A stretch of DNA of 44,175 nucleotides from Pandoraea nosoerga (GCF_902459585.1 NZ_CABPSC010000023.1:1-44175), one strand, 5' to 3'. Counted from the first letter of the stretch, positions 34,147 through 42,468 are shown. Translations and numbers: made by a program. The notes: a model not told the origin generated them from the sequence alone.

Positions 34147-35517
34147 TCAGTGCGCCTCGAGCCCCATGCCCGCGCCGTTGGGCTTGCCGTGGCCGTTGGC
34201 CACCGGCGCCTTGAAGCCGTTGAAGTAAGCGTTGAGGATCACGGCCGAGAGCGTCGCGAGCAGAATGCCACTATGGAGCAACGGGGCCAACTGCTCGGGC
34301 ATCTTGGCGAAAAACTTGTTCGACGCGACCGGAATCATGGCCATGCCGATGCTGATCGCCACGATATACAGGTTGTAGCGGTTGTTCGAGTAGTCGACCT
34401 TCGACAGGATCTTGATGCCCGTGGCGAGCACCATGCCGAACATCACCACGCCCGCGCCGCCGAGCACGAATTGCGGAATCGAGGCGACGACCACCGACAT
34501 CTTGGGAATCAGGCCGAACACGAGGAGGATGACGCCCGCGGCCGCGCAGACCCAGCGGCTCTTCACCCCCGTCACGCCAACCAGACCGATGTTCTGCGAG
34601 AACGACGTGTGCGGGAACGTGTTGAACACGCCGCCGATCACGGTGGCCACGCCGTCCACGCGCAGGCCGGCCACGAGCGTCTTCTCGTCGACGGGCTTGC
34701 CGACGATTTCGCCGAGCGCGAGGAACATGCCCGTCGATTCGATGAACGTGATCAGGATCACGATGGTGAGCGTGAGGATCGCCCACGGATCGAAGACCGG
34801 CATGCCGAAGTGAAACGGCAGCACGATGTCGAACCACTTCACCTGATCGAGACCGTCGAAGTTCACCTTGTGCAGCAGCAACGCGATCACGAAGCCGAAC
34901 AGAATGCCCAGCAGCACGGCGATGTTCGAGAAGAAGCCCTTCACGAAACGCGTGACCAGCAGAATGAAGACGAGCACCGCGAACGACACGCCAAGGTAGA
35001 CCGGATCACCGTAATCGGGGTTGCCCACGCCGCCGGCCGCCCAGTTGATGCCCACGCCGATGATGGTCAGACCGATGGACGTGATCACGATGCCGGTGAC
35101 GATCGGCGGGAAGAAGCGCAACAGCTTGCCGACGACGGGCGCCACGAGCGTGCCGATGACGCCCGAGGCGATGGTCGCCCCGAAGATGCCGGGCAGGCCG
35201 AGCGACGGATTGGTGCCAATGGCGAGCATCGGTCCGACGGCCGCGAACGTCACGGCCATGATGACCGGCATGCGGATGCCGAAGCGGCCCACCCCCACGC
35301 TCTGCAGGAGGGTTGCGATGCCGCAGCACATCAGGTCGGCGGAAATGAGGAAGGCGATCTGGTCCTTGGGCAAGCCAAGGGCGCCGCCGATGATGAGCGG
35401 CACGGCTACCGCGCCCGCATACATCACCAGCACGTGTTGCAGGCCCAGCATGAACAGTTTTCCGATCGGCAGTCGCTCGTCGACCGGATCCACCACGGCT
35501 TTGGTTGTCACACTCAT
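34147..35517 (-). CDS. NCS2 family xanthine/urate-type permease
   Basis: Proton-coupled purine importer of the nucleobase-ascorbate transporter family, 456 residues with about 14 helices. Family landmarks: H28 in LGLQHVLVMYAG, the TM8 Glu in TFIESTGMFLALGE, and the NCS2 motif SQNIGLVGVTGVKSRWV. The Q in QNIG rather than E is typical of xanthine/urate members and differs from uracil permeases. Context (8-oxoguanine deaminase, UraH, PuuD) favours urate or xanthine. The Gly/His tail is non-conserved. Transcribed divergently from uraH across 436 bases and probably together with the deaminase. Confidence 0.93.
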   Translation of the reverse strand: MSVTTKAVVDPVDERLPIGKLFMLGLQHVLVMYAGAVAVPLIIGGALGLPKDQIAFLISADLMCCGIATLLQSVGVGRFGIRMPVIMAVTFAAVGPMLAIGTNPSLGLPGIFGATIASGVIGTLVAPVVGKLLRFFPPIVTGIVITSIGLTIIGVGINWAAGGVGNPDYGDPVYLGVSFAVLVFILLVTRFVKGFFSNIAVLLGILFGFVIALLLHKVNFDGLDQVKWFDIVLPFHFGMPVFDPWAILTLTIVILITFIESTGMFLALGEIVGKPVDEKTLVAGLRVDGVATVIGGVFNTFPHTSFSQNIGLVGVTGVKSRWVCAAAGVILLVFGLIPKMSVVVASIPQFVLGGAGVVMFGMVLATGIKILSKVDYSNNRYNLYIVAISIGMAMIPVASNKFFAKMPEQLAPLLHSGILLATLSAVILNAYFNGFKAPVANGHGKPNGAGMGLEAH

Positions 35518-35953
35518 TGCGTCTCCGTCCCAGGGGGGCTGTTTGATTGATATTTTTGGGGTGGCTCAATGGTGCAGGCCGACGCCTTTTGCGGCAAGAC
35601 CGGCGCCGGCTATAGTGTTTTTTTCATAGAACGTATGCATGAATGCTTATCATGCGTTGCGGGTTTTCCCCAAGCATGCACGCAGGCATTGGGCTTTCCG
35701 GGCGGGTGGTCTCCCACCGTGAAAACGCCTCATGCGCCAAGCGTTATAAGCTGGATAACAGAATCAAATAAGGGTGACGAAAATCCCCGGTTCTGTGCAT
35801 CGGGCCTCCATTCGAGATCGCTTGCCGGCATATTGAGGCCTGTCATCTTTCTGTCCGACTTGGCGGGGTATGTGCGCGTTTTTATCTTTGGTATTGCGCG
35901 CGTTGTCCGGCTGCCATCTCCCTACAATGCAGCCATCCATCACAGGAGACATC
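35518..35953. other. Long divergent regulatory region between the purine permease and uraH
   Basis: 436 bases with much lower GC than the flanks and no convincing gene. It holds a plus-strand promoter-like TTGCGG-N16-TATAGT (35589-35616), a cluster of inverted motifs at 35631-35657 (ACGTATG...CATGCGT with 13 bases between, and GCAT-GA-ATGC inside), the LysR-type box at 35744-35758, and a TACAAT -10 candidate at 35923-35928 before uraH. This density suggests several regulators. Confidence 0.55.
35744..35758. promoter_or_regulatory. LysR-type T-N11-A box
   Basis: TTAT-AAGCTGG-ATAA is a perfect 4-bp inverted repeat with a 7-base centre and contains the T-N11-A spacing of LysR operators. It is in the middle of the permease-uraH gap, about 195 bases before uraH. 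The LysR gene at 31.6 kb is the obvious candidate binder; this is inference. Confidence 0.45.
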
Positions 35954-36304
35954 ATGGGACGACTGACTACCCACGTACTTGATACATCGCACGGCAAGCC
36001 GGGCGCGGGCATTCGTGTGGAGCTCTGGCGCGTGGACGGCGAGCGCCGTTCGCTGCGTGACGTGCAGACCAATCACGACGGCCGTTGCGACAAGCCGCTG
36101 CTCGAAGGCGAGGAGTTCGTCGCCGGCGAATACGAGCTGGTATTTCACGCGGGCGACTACTTCGCCGCCCAGGGCGTGGAAGTGCCCACGCCGCGCTTCG
36201 TCGATCGCGTCGTGTTGCGCTTCGGCATTGCGGAGCCTTCGCAGCATTACCACGTGCCCCTTCTGGTGTCGCCGTGGAGCTTTTCCACGTATCGCGGCAG
36301 CTAA
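35954..36304 (+). CDS. uraH: 5-hydroxyisourate hydrolase
   Basis: Transthyretin-like enzyme that hydrolyses 5-hydroxyisourate, the unstable product of urate oxidation, to OHCU. The ATG at 35954 has AGGAG five bases upstream and gives 116 residues, the usual size. The family marks are present: H7 in TTHVLDTSHGKPG, the central Arg and the HYHVPLLVSPWSFSTYRGS end, with the diagnostic C-terminal YRGS tetrapeptide. It is followed after 44 bases by puuD, whose product makes its substrate. Confidence 0.96.
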   Translation: MGRLTTHVLDTSHGKPGAGIRVELWRVDGERRSLRDVQTNHDGRCDKPLLEGEEFVAGEYELVFHAGDYFAAQGVEVPTPRFVDRVVLRFGIAEPSQHYHVPLLVSPWSFSTYRGS

Positions 36305-36348
36305 GACAAGCGCGAGCGTGAACGTCAGGCAGTTGAGGAGAACATAAG

Positions 36349-37554
36349 ATGGAAGCGTTTATTACCGACTGGGTCAATCTGTTGCTGCGCTGGCTGCATG
36401 TGGTGGCGGCGATCGCATGGATTGGCGAGTCGTTCTATTTCGTGATGCTGGACAACGGCCTGAAGCCGCCCAAGGCCGCCGAAGACAAGCAAAAAGGCGT
36501 GTTCGGCGAGATGTGGTCGGTGCACGGCGGCGGTTTCTATCACGCGCAGAAATACCTGAATTCGCCGCCGCAGATGCCGGAAGACCTGCACTGGTCGAAG
36601 TGGAAGTCGTATACCACATGGCTCTCGGGCTTCGCCCTGTTCTGTGTGCTGTACCTGCTGCAGCCGCAGACGTATCTCATCGACAAGAACGTGATGGATC
36701 TGCAACCGGGTCAGGCCGTGGGCCTCGCGGTGGCGTTTCTGATCGGCGGCTGGTTCGTCTATGACTTCCTGTGCCGCATGCTGGGCAAGAACGAGCGCGT
36801 GCTCGGTGTTGCCGTGGCGCTGTTCGTGATCGCCGCAACATACGCGACGACGCACATCTTCGCCGGCCGCGCCGCATTCCTGATCGTGGGGGCGATGATG
36901 GCCACCTCGATGTCGGCCAATGTGTTCTTCTGGATCATTCCGGGGCAGCGCAAGAGTGTGGCCGCGCTCTCGAAGGGGGAAGTTCCGAACCCGATCTGGG
37001 GCAAGCTCGGCAAGCAACGCTCGGTGCACAACACGTATTTCACGCTGCCGGTCGTGTTCATCATGATCAGCAACCACTACGCGTTCACGTACAGCAATCC
37101 GTACAACTGGGTGATCCTCACGATCATCATGGCTGCGGGCGCGATGATTCGTCAGTTCTTCGTGCTGCGTCACGCAGGCAAGAATCTGTATGCGCTGCCG
37201 GTCGCGGGCGCCGCCCTGCTCGCCGGCGTGGCGGTGTTCGCCGCGCCGCGCCCGGCGCCCGCTCCCGCCGCTGGCGCGCACGGTGAAGCCGCCGCCCCCG
37301 CGGTGAAGCTCTCGGAGATCCAGCCGATCGTCACGCAACGGTGCGCCACCTGCCACTCGGCCAAACCGACGATGATGGGCAGCGCACCGGCAGGCGTGAT
37401 GCTCGACACGCCGGCGGAGATCTCTCAGAACGCGCAGCGCATTTATCAGCAGGCCGTGGCGCTCAAGTCGATGCCGCTGGGCAACGTGACCCAGATGACC
37501 GACGACGAACGCCAGAAGATCGCCGCCTGGTTCAACGGCGGCGCGCAACAATAG
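36349..37554 (+). CDS. puuD: Membrane urate hydroxylase PuuD with C-terminal cytochrome c
   Basis: Integral membrane urate oxidase that converts urate to 5-hydroxyisourate and passes electrons to the respiratory chain rather than making peroxide. The 401-residue product begins with about eight helices (NLLLRWLHVVAAIAWIGES, with a conserved His), has a DUF989-type core (SVHNTYFTLPVVFIMISNHYAF in part) and ends in a cytochrome c domain. The heme motif CATCH is at 332-336 and M375 is a likely axial ligand. GAGGAG eight bases before the ATG fixes the start. It forms an operon with uraH and ends in a strong terminator. Single-protein function follows the characterised Agrobacterium PuuD. Confidence 0.95.
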   Translation: MEAFITDWVNLLLRWLHVVAAIAWIGESFYFVMLDNGLKPPKAAEDKQKGVFGEMWSVHGGGFYHAQKYLNSPPQMPEDLHWSKWKSYTTWLSGFALFCVLYLLQPQTYLIDKNVMDLQPGQAVGLAVAFLIGGWFVYDFLCRMLGKNERVLGVAVALFVIAATYATTHIFAGRAAFLIVGAMMATSMSANVFFWIIPGQRKSVAALSKGEVPNPIWGKLGKQRSVHNTYFTLPVVFIMISNHYAFTYSNPYNWVILTIIMAAGAMIRQFFVLRHAGKNLYALPVAGAALLAGVAVFAAPRPAPAPAAGAHGEAAAPAVKLSEIQPIVTQRCATCHSAKPTMMGSAPAGVMLDTPAEISQNAQRIYQQAVALKSMPLGNVTQMTDDERQKIAAWFNGGAQQ

Positions 37555-37587
37555 CGGCCGGACCGTCCTTCTTGCTGGACCCATGTT

Positions 37588-37611
37588 GGGGCGCTTCGGC
37601 GCCCCTTTTTT
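37588..37611 (+). terminator. Rho-independent terminator of uraH-puuD
   Basis: GGGGCGC-TTCG-GCGCCCC (37588-37605) is a 7-bp stem capped by a TTCG tetraloop and followed by six T residues. It starts 33 bases after the puuD stop. Confidence 0.95.
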
Positions 37612-38121
37612 ATGTGCGCTACGCGGCGCCCTCGTCCCGCGTGAGGCCGATGTCGCGTGCGGCGGGGGGCTCACGGAAACGAGCCCCCGGGAACTTCGTC
37701 TCGGGGACAGAGGTCTCTATCACGCGTCCGGCAGTCCGGGCGTGGTGTTTTGGGGCAGCGGCGGCATCGGCCAACCCTCCCATGACGTCAGATGACCGGC
37801 AGGCCACGTCCACGTCACGTCACGAGACTCCATGAGCTTTCTTCTTTTTTCCGCTTCACGGCAAGGCGTTGTCTGGTTGCATCTGCACCAGGCGATGTTT
37901 CCGCCGTCCCTCTCCGGGCCACGCTAGCGGGCCTTTGTGCGCGGCTCGCCAGCGCACGCCCGCCGGCCTGTCCGTGCGCACGTTCGTTACGGGCAGCGCG
38001 CCCACGCCGTCGCTTGCGCGTGGGTGGCGATCCATCGCTTCGAATTCTCGGCATTTTTCGATGTGCAAGCCACGGTGAGCCGCGTCCCGACACGACGCGG
38101 CGATTTGTCATCGGGGGGACC
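37612..38121. other. Intergenic region / possible structured leader upstream of the MATE gene
   Basis: 510 bases with no supported gene. It contains an 8-bp GC-rich hairpin (GGGGGCTC at 37665-37672 with GAGCCCCC at 37681-37688) and a 19-bp inverted motif CTGGT-N9-ACCAG (37873-37891). I compared it by eye with guanidine, cobalamin, fluoride, TPP and ZTP riboswitch landmarks and found no match. Confidence 0.4.
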
Positions 38122-39510
38122 ATGTCTCTATCCACGCATTCCAACGCTTCCAACACGCTACAGGGCGCGAGGACGTCCCTGCTCAAGCAGTTCACGTCGC
38201 TCGCGGTTCCGACGATCCTGTCGGGCTGGGTCTACACCGTCTACACGCTGATCGACGGCATTTTCATCGGCCGTCACGTCGGCCAACAGGCGTTGGCCGC
38301 ATTGAATCTGGTCGTACCGCTGCTCTACGTCCCCTACGCGATCAGCGTGATGGTCGGCGTGGGCGGCGCCACACTGATCGCTCGTCTGCTTGGCGAGCAG
38401 CGACACGCCGATGCGCGTCGGGCGTTCTCACAGGTGCTCTGGGTGATGTTCGCCTCCGGCATCGCGATGAGCGCCGGCCTACTGGCGTTCAGGCACGAGA
38501 TCGCTGCCGCGCTCGGCGCGCAAGGCGCCATCACGAACGACGTGGTGGCCTATCTCTCGGGCTGGGGATGGTTCGTGCTGTTCGCCAATGGTCTGTACGC
38601 CATGGAGCTGTTTCTTCGCGTGGAGGGCGCGCGCGCCGCGCGCTTCGGCCTCTACGCGATGTTCCTCGGCGCGCTCGCCAACGTGGCGCTGGACTACTGG
38701 CTGATTGTCGTGCGCGGTATGGGGATGTACGGCGCGTCGCTGGCAACGGGTATCTCGATGATGGTCTCGAGCAGCGCAATGTTCGCCTATCACCTGTGGC
38801 TCGCGCGCAAGGTCGTGCCCGCGGCGCAGGCGTTTGGCGGCGGCACGGTCCACGTCTGGCGCGCCATGTACAACGGTGCGTCCGAGTTTCTCGGCGCGAT
38901 CGCCCCCGCGGTAACAGTATTCGCCTTCAATCGCGTGATCCTGGCGAATTTCGGCGAGCCGGGTCTCGCGGCGTATGCCATCCTGGAATACATGACGCTC
39001 GGCGCCACTGTCACGATGGTCGCCCTCGTGCAGAGCATGCAGCCGATGATCAGTTTCTATCGCGGCGCCCGCGACACGCGATCGCTGCGCGGGTCGTTCC
39101 GGCTCGGCGTGATGGCGGTACTGGGCTTCTCGCTGGCGGTGGCCATCGCGATGGCAACGCTGGCGCGTCCGCTGACGTTCGCGTTCCTGCCGTCGGGCGG
39201 ACAGGCGTGGTCGATTCTCGAACACGCGGTGCTGTGGTACGCCCTCGCCTTCCTGCCGGCGGCCGGCAACCTGATCGTGGCCGGCTTCCTGACGGCGGTG
39301 GAAGCACCGGGCCCGTCCGCGGTCATTGCAATGCTGCGCAGTTGGGTGCTGCTGCTCGGTATGCTGTGGTGGCTCGACGCATGGCTCGGCGGCGAAGCCA
39401 TCTGGTACACGCTGCTGATCACGGAAACAGTGACGCTCGCCGTCAGCGTCTGGCTCTACTGGCGCCATGCACGCGGCGAGAAGTTGTTGCCCGCTGCGGC
39501 GATGCGCTGA
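38122..39510 (+). CDS. MATE family efflux transporter
   Basis: Inner-membrane antiporter that exports cationic drugs or metabolites. The ATG at 38122 (MSLSTHSNAS) follows GGGGGGAC and gives 462 residues; the frame is open upstream without family content. The first half has LLKQFTSLAVPTILSGWVYTVYTLIDGIFIGRHVG (shown in parts: AVPTILSGWVYTVYTLIDG), and the second a repeated motif with PAVTVFAFNRVIL and VQSMQPMISFYRGA. About 12 helices. The substrate is unknown. It converges on the Anbu operon. Confidence 0.92.
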   Translation: MSLSTHSNASNTLQGARTSLLKQFTSLAVPTILSGWVYTVYTLIDGIFIGRHVGQQALAALNLVVPLLYVPYAISVMVGVGGATLIARLLGEQRHADARRAFSQVLWVMFASGIAMSAGLLAFRHEIAAALGAQGAITNDVVAYLSGWGWFVLFANGLYAMELFLRVEGARAARFGLYAMFLGALANVALDYWLIVVRGMGMYGASLATGISMMVSSSAMFAYHLWLARKVVPAAQAFGGGTVHVWRAMYNGASEFLGAIAPAVTVFAFNRVILANFGEPGLAAYAILEYMTLGATVTMVALVQSMQPMISFYRGARDTRSLRGSFRLGVMAVLGFSLAVAIAMATLARPLTFAFLPSGGQAWSILEHAVLWYALAFLPAAGNLIVAGFLTAVEAPGPSAVIAMLRSWVLLLGMLWWLDAWLGGEAIWYTLLITETVTLAVSVWLYWRHARGEKLLPAAAMR

Positions 39511-39555
39511 GCGGCGCGGTTCAACGAAGAAACGGCGCGGCCCGACGGTCACGCC

Positions 39556-39603
39556 GTTTCCGTTGCCATTTTCGTTTCCGTTTCCGTTTCCGCTACCGTT
39601 CCC
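39556..39603 (+). repeat. Hexanucleotide repeat, 8 units
   Basis: The unit GTTTCC is repeated eight times, three exact and adjacent (39574-39591), the others with one or two changes. It lies between the ends of the convergent MATE and Anbu genes, 8 bases beyond the Anbu stop. It is slippage-prone simple-sequence DNA with no visible terminator in the same interval. Confidence 0.85.
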
Positions 39604-39611
39604 GAGGCCGC

Positions 39612-40457
39612 TCAGGACGGTATCTTCAGCGAGAAGGTCTGCGCGAGCGACTGCACGCTGCCCGGCTGCGCGGCGCCCGGAATGCCTTCGGGCGGCGCGG
39701 CGAACGGCGGCAAGGCCGTCGGGGCGCCCGGCGTCACCGCAGCCCATTGGGGCTCGGGCAGTTCGTTGAACACCTGGCGCAAACGCGCCCCCCACGTGTC
39801 GTGAATCATCCGGTAGTACACGTTCTCGTCGTCCAGCGATGCAAAGCGCGTCACCCGCAGCGAATTTTCCTCGTACACGAGCAGGTCGAGCGGCAGGCCT
39901 ACCGAGACATTGGAGCGCAGCGTGGAATCCATGGAGATCAACGCGCATTTCGCTCCGTCGTCGAGCGACGTGGCCGGCGTCACGAGCCGGTCGATGATGG
40001 GCTTGCCGTACTTCGACTCGCCGATCTGGAAGTACGGATTGACGGAGGATGCTTCGATGAAGTTGCCTGCGGAGTACAGTTGGAACAGGCGGCTCGGCGC
40101 GCCGGCGATCTGTCCGCCGAGCAGGAAGCTGCAGTTGAAGTCGACGCCGAAGGTCTCGAGCGCCTTGGCGTCTCGCGCGTAGACGTCGCGGATGGCCTGG
40201 CCGACGACGCGCGCGACATCGGTCATGGATTTGGCGTTCCACAGCGTATCGGTGTCGCGTGCGTCGATGAGTTGCTGGCGCACGGCCTGCGTCACCGCAA
40301 GGTTGCCCGCCGAGAGCAGTACGAGCACGCGCTCGCCCGCCTGCTCGAACACGAGCATCTTGCGGAAGGTGCTCACGTGATCGACGCCCGCATTGGTGCG
40401 GGTATCGGAGAGAAAGACCAGCCCGGCGTCGAGCTTCATGGCCACGCAGTACGTCAT
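39612..40457 (-). CDS. Anbu, ancestral proteasome-like peptidase
   Basis: Self-assembling Ntn-hydrolase of the proteasome/HslV superfamily. AGGA seven bases before the ATG at 40457 supports the start; 281 residues. After Met removal the N-terminal Thr (MTYCVAMKL) is the nucleophile, with D18 (FLSDTRTN) and K33 (TFRKM) as the other active-site residues in precursor numbering. SAGNLAVTQ and GVDFNCSFLLGGQI are Anbu-specific. The Pro/Ala-rich tail after about 240 is variable. There is no HslU-like ATPase gene nearby, so unfolding must come from elsewhere or substrates are small peptides. Its three upstream partners are the conserved Anbu cluster. Activity is still poorly defined in the family. 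Confidence 0.93.
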   Translation of the reverse strand: MTYCVAMKLDAGLVFLSDTRTNAGVDHVSTFRKMLVFEQAGERVLVLLSAGNLAVTQAVRQQLIDARDTDTLWNAKSMTDVARVVGQAIRDVYARDAKALETFGVDFNCSFLLGGQIAGAPSRLFQLYSAGNFIEASSVNPYFQIGESKYGKPIIDRLVTPATSLDDGAKCALISMDSTLRSNVSVGLPLDLLVYEENSLRVTRFASLDDENVYYRMIHDTWGARLRQVFNELPEPQWAAVTPGAPTALPPFAAPPEGIPGAAQPGSVQSLAQTFSLKIPS

Positions 40458-40509
40458 GTCGTTCCTGTCTTGCGAATCTTGCGAAGCGTCGGCAGCGTCG
40501 CACGAAAGT

Positions 40510-41316
40510 CTATTGTTGTCGATCGATCGGCGCGGCGTCGACGATGACGTTCACGTGCAGCGCCTCCGTCGCCCCGCCGCTGCGCATGCCTCGCACGGGC
40601 GCGGCCGATTCGTAATCGCGCCCGACGGCCAGCCGGCAGTAGTTGCCGCTGGCAAAGCAGGCGTGCGTCACGTCGATGCTGACCCAACCCGCGCCGTCGA
40701 CCCAGACGTCGACCCACGCGTGGCTGGCGGCGTGCGGTACGTCGCCGGGATCGATGTATCCGCTGACGTAACGCGCCGGCACCCCACGCGCCCGGCACAC
40801 GGCAAGCATGAGGTGCGCGTGGTCCTGGCAGACGCCGCGCCCCAGCGCCAGCGCCTGCGCCGCGGTACTGGTCACCGCGGTAATGCCGGACTCGTAGTCG
40901 ACGGCGTCACAAATAGCGGCGGCAAGCGCGAGCAAGTCGTCAACGGTCGCCACGCCCGCGGCCCCTGCCAGCGCATCGATGGCTTCGCTGCGCGCGGTGA
41001 GCGGCGTCGGGCTGGCGAAGGATAACACTGGAACGGCATGAGTCGTCTCGCCGAGCCTGCCGTCGACGAGCGGCGTGGTTTCCACCTCTCCCTCGGCAAG
41101 CAGGCGGATCTCGCTGTGCGGCTGGTGCAGCACGAGGGTGTGCATGTCGTTGCCATAGGCGTCTCGGGCAGCAGTGAGTTTGCCAGGCGCGCTCAGCCGC
41201 CATTGCACTATGCGCTGCCCGCCTGAGGCCGCAGGCGTGAGCCGCAACTGCTGGATGGTGTAGCGCACCGGCGAGTCGTAGCGGTAGGTGGTTTCGTGAC
41301 GGATGGTCAGGCGCAT
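40510..41316 (-). CDS. Transglutaminase-like cysteine peptidase/amidase of the Anbu cluster
   Basis: Cytoplasmic papain-fold protein of 268 residues with no signal peptide. The N-terminal beta region (MRLTIRHETTYRYDSPVRYT) is the bacterial transglutaminase-like N domain. The catalytic triad is complete: C163 in GRGVCQDHAHL, H199 in ASHAWVDVW and D215 in SIDVTH. Such proteins usually hydrolyse rather than form amide bonds. The start is 4 bases after the alpha-E stop, so expression is coupled. In the operon it probably processes the peptide product of the ATP-grasp partner; this is inferred from the conserved neighbourhood. Confidence 0.93.
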   Translation of the reverse strand: MRLTIRHETTYRYDSPVRYTIQQLRLTPAASGGQRIVQWRLSAPGKLTAARDAYGNDMHTLVLHQPHSEIRLLAEGEVETTPLVDGRLGETTHAVPVLSFASPTPLTARSEAIDALAGAAGVATVDDLLALAAAICDAVDYESGITAVTSTAAQALALGRGVCQDHAHLMLAVCRARGVPARYVSGYIDPGDVPHAASHAWVDVWVDGAGWVSIDVTHACFASGNYCRLAVGRDYESAAPVRGMRSGGATEALHVNVIVDAAPIDRQQ

Positions 41317-41320
41317 GGTG

Positions 41321-42316
41321 TCAGGCGGCGAGCGGAATCAGGAAGGTCTGGCTGATCTTGTTGCCGAGCACGGACACGCGTTCGAGAAACTCGGTGAGTA
41401 CGGCGTGCAGTCCCTGTTGCTGGATTTGCCGGATATCGGTGTACTTGAGTTCGGCTTGCAGTTTGCCGGCATATCGCTCGACGTCGCCAGACTGGGCGTT
41501 GGAGAGCGTGGCCAGGTTCTCGCACACGCCGTTGAGGGACGCGAGCAGCGAGCGCGGCATGTGGGGATTGAGCATGAGGAGTTCCACGACACGCTCGGGG
41601 GTAATGACGTCGCGATAGACCTTTCGGTAGATCTCGAACCCGGACACGCTGCGCAGCACGGCAGACCAGTAGTAGAAGTCGGTGGGATGCGACGCATGGG
41701 GACCGGCCCGGTCGGCGCGCACGGCCTCATGAAAGCGCACGTCGAGAATCCGCGCGGTGTTGTCGGCGCGTTCGAGAAAAAGGCCGAGGCGCGTGAAGTA
41801 GAACGCGTCGTCCTGGAACAAGGTGCCGAAGCTCACGCCGCGCGAAAGGTGGGAGCGCACTTTGACCCATTCGAACAGGTGGGCAGGATCGTGTTCGAGC
41901 AGGTCGAGCATTCTGGGAAACTCGAGCCAGGTGCTGTTGACGGTTTCCCACAGTTCGGTGGTCAGGGTGCCGCGCACGGCGCGCGCGTTTTCGCGGGCTG
42001 CCGCGAGGCAGCAGGCAATACTCGAGGGATTGTCGCGGTCACGCACGACAAAGTCGAGCACGTTGGCCCGCGTGGCGCGCGAGTGTTTGCGGTTGAATGC
42101 AGGCTCGAGCTCGGAGATGCGCAGCGTGGCGCGCCAGCCGGCTTCGTCGTCGAAGGCGCTCGTGGGCACGGGCGGCTCGGTGTCGTCTTCGTCGTCGATG
42201 GCATCCTGCGGCAGCAGCAGATTCTGTAGATTGACGTCCAGAAGACGTGCCGTGTTTTCTGCCCGCTCCATGTAGCGGGCCATCCAGAACAGGTGATCGG
42301 CGGTGCGGCTGAGCAT
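41321..42316 (-). CDS. Alpha-E domain-containing protein of the Anbu cluster
   Basis: All-helical protein (DUF403 / COG2307) of unknown biochemistry that almost always accompanies the circularly permuted ATP-grasp protein. The start at 42316 opens with the family motif MLSRTADHLFWMARYMERAE and gives 331 residues. A second, related motif (LGLFLERADNTARILDVRFH) shows the internal duplication. The Glu/Arg motifs YMERAENTARLL and FLERADNTARIL are hallmarks. A weak GGA precedes the ATG. It is separated from the ATP-grasp gene by a 152-base gap carrying tandem repeats and is nearly contiguous with the transglutaminase gene. Confidence 0.93.
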   Translation of the reverse strand: MLSRTADHLFWMARYMERAENTARLLDVNLQNLLLPQDAIDDEDDTEPPVPTSAFDDEAGWRATLRISELEPAFNRKHSRATRANVLDFVVRDRDNPSSIACCLAAARENARAVRGTLTTELWETVNSTWLEFPRMLDLLEHDPAHLFEWVKVRSHLSRGVSFGTLFQDDAFYFTRLGLFLERADNTARILDVRFHEAVRADRAGPHASHPTDFYYWSAVLRSVSGFEIYRKVYRDVITPERVVELLMLNPHMPRSLLASLNGVCENLATLSNAQSGDVERYAGKLQAELKYTDIRQIQQQGLHAVLTEFLERVSVLGNKISQTFLIPLAA

Positions 42317-42416
42317 GATGGATTTCCGAGGGGTATTCGGTCTTGTCAGTACGGGCTGCCTTCCGATGGCTGCTTCATTCCGCTGGCTGCCTTCCGTTGG
42401 CTGCTTTCGGAGCGTT

Positions 42417-42455
42417 GCTTTGGTCGATCGGCTTTGGTCGATCGGCTTTGGTCGG
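42417..42455 (-). repeat. 14-bp tandem repeat inside the Anbu operon
   Basis: GCTTTGGTCGATCG occurs at 42417-42430 and 42431-42444, with a partial third copy to 42455. A second, looser array of TGGCTGC-TTCCG units lies beside it (about 42356-42410). Both fill the gap between the ATP-grasp stop and the alpha-E start. CGATCG at each unit's end is a palindrome. Confidence 0.8.
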
Positions 42456-42468
42456 TGTGTTCTCGCGA

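Noticed and set aside
34150-35550. 466-residue plus-strand open frame opposite the NCS2 permease
   Set aside because: Its sequence is an Arg/His/Asp-rich shadow of the permease codons, typical of antisense frames in high-GC DNA. The minus-strand protein has full family motifs.
37665-37890. Known riboswitch (guanidine, cobalamin, fluoride, TPP or ZTP) before the MATE gene
   Set aside because: Hairpins are present but none of the conserved landmark sequences of these classes could be found by eye.
38479-40503. 674-residue minus-strand open frame with an Asn-Gly repeat
   Set aside because: The Asn-Gly dipeptides come only from translating the GTTTCC repeat. The frame is a shadow of Anbu and MATE.
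38568-40547. 659-residue plus-strand open frame spanning MATE and Anbu
   Set aside because: It crosses two convergent genes and the hexanucleotide repeat, and the MATE and Anbu frames carry the real signatures.
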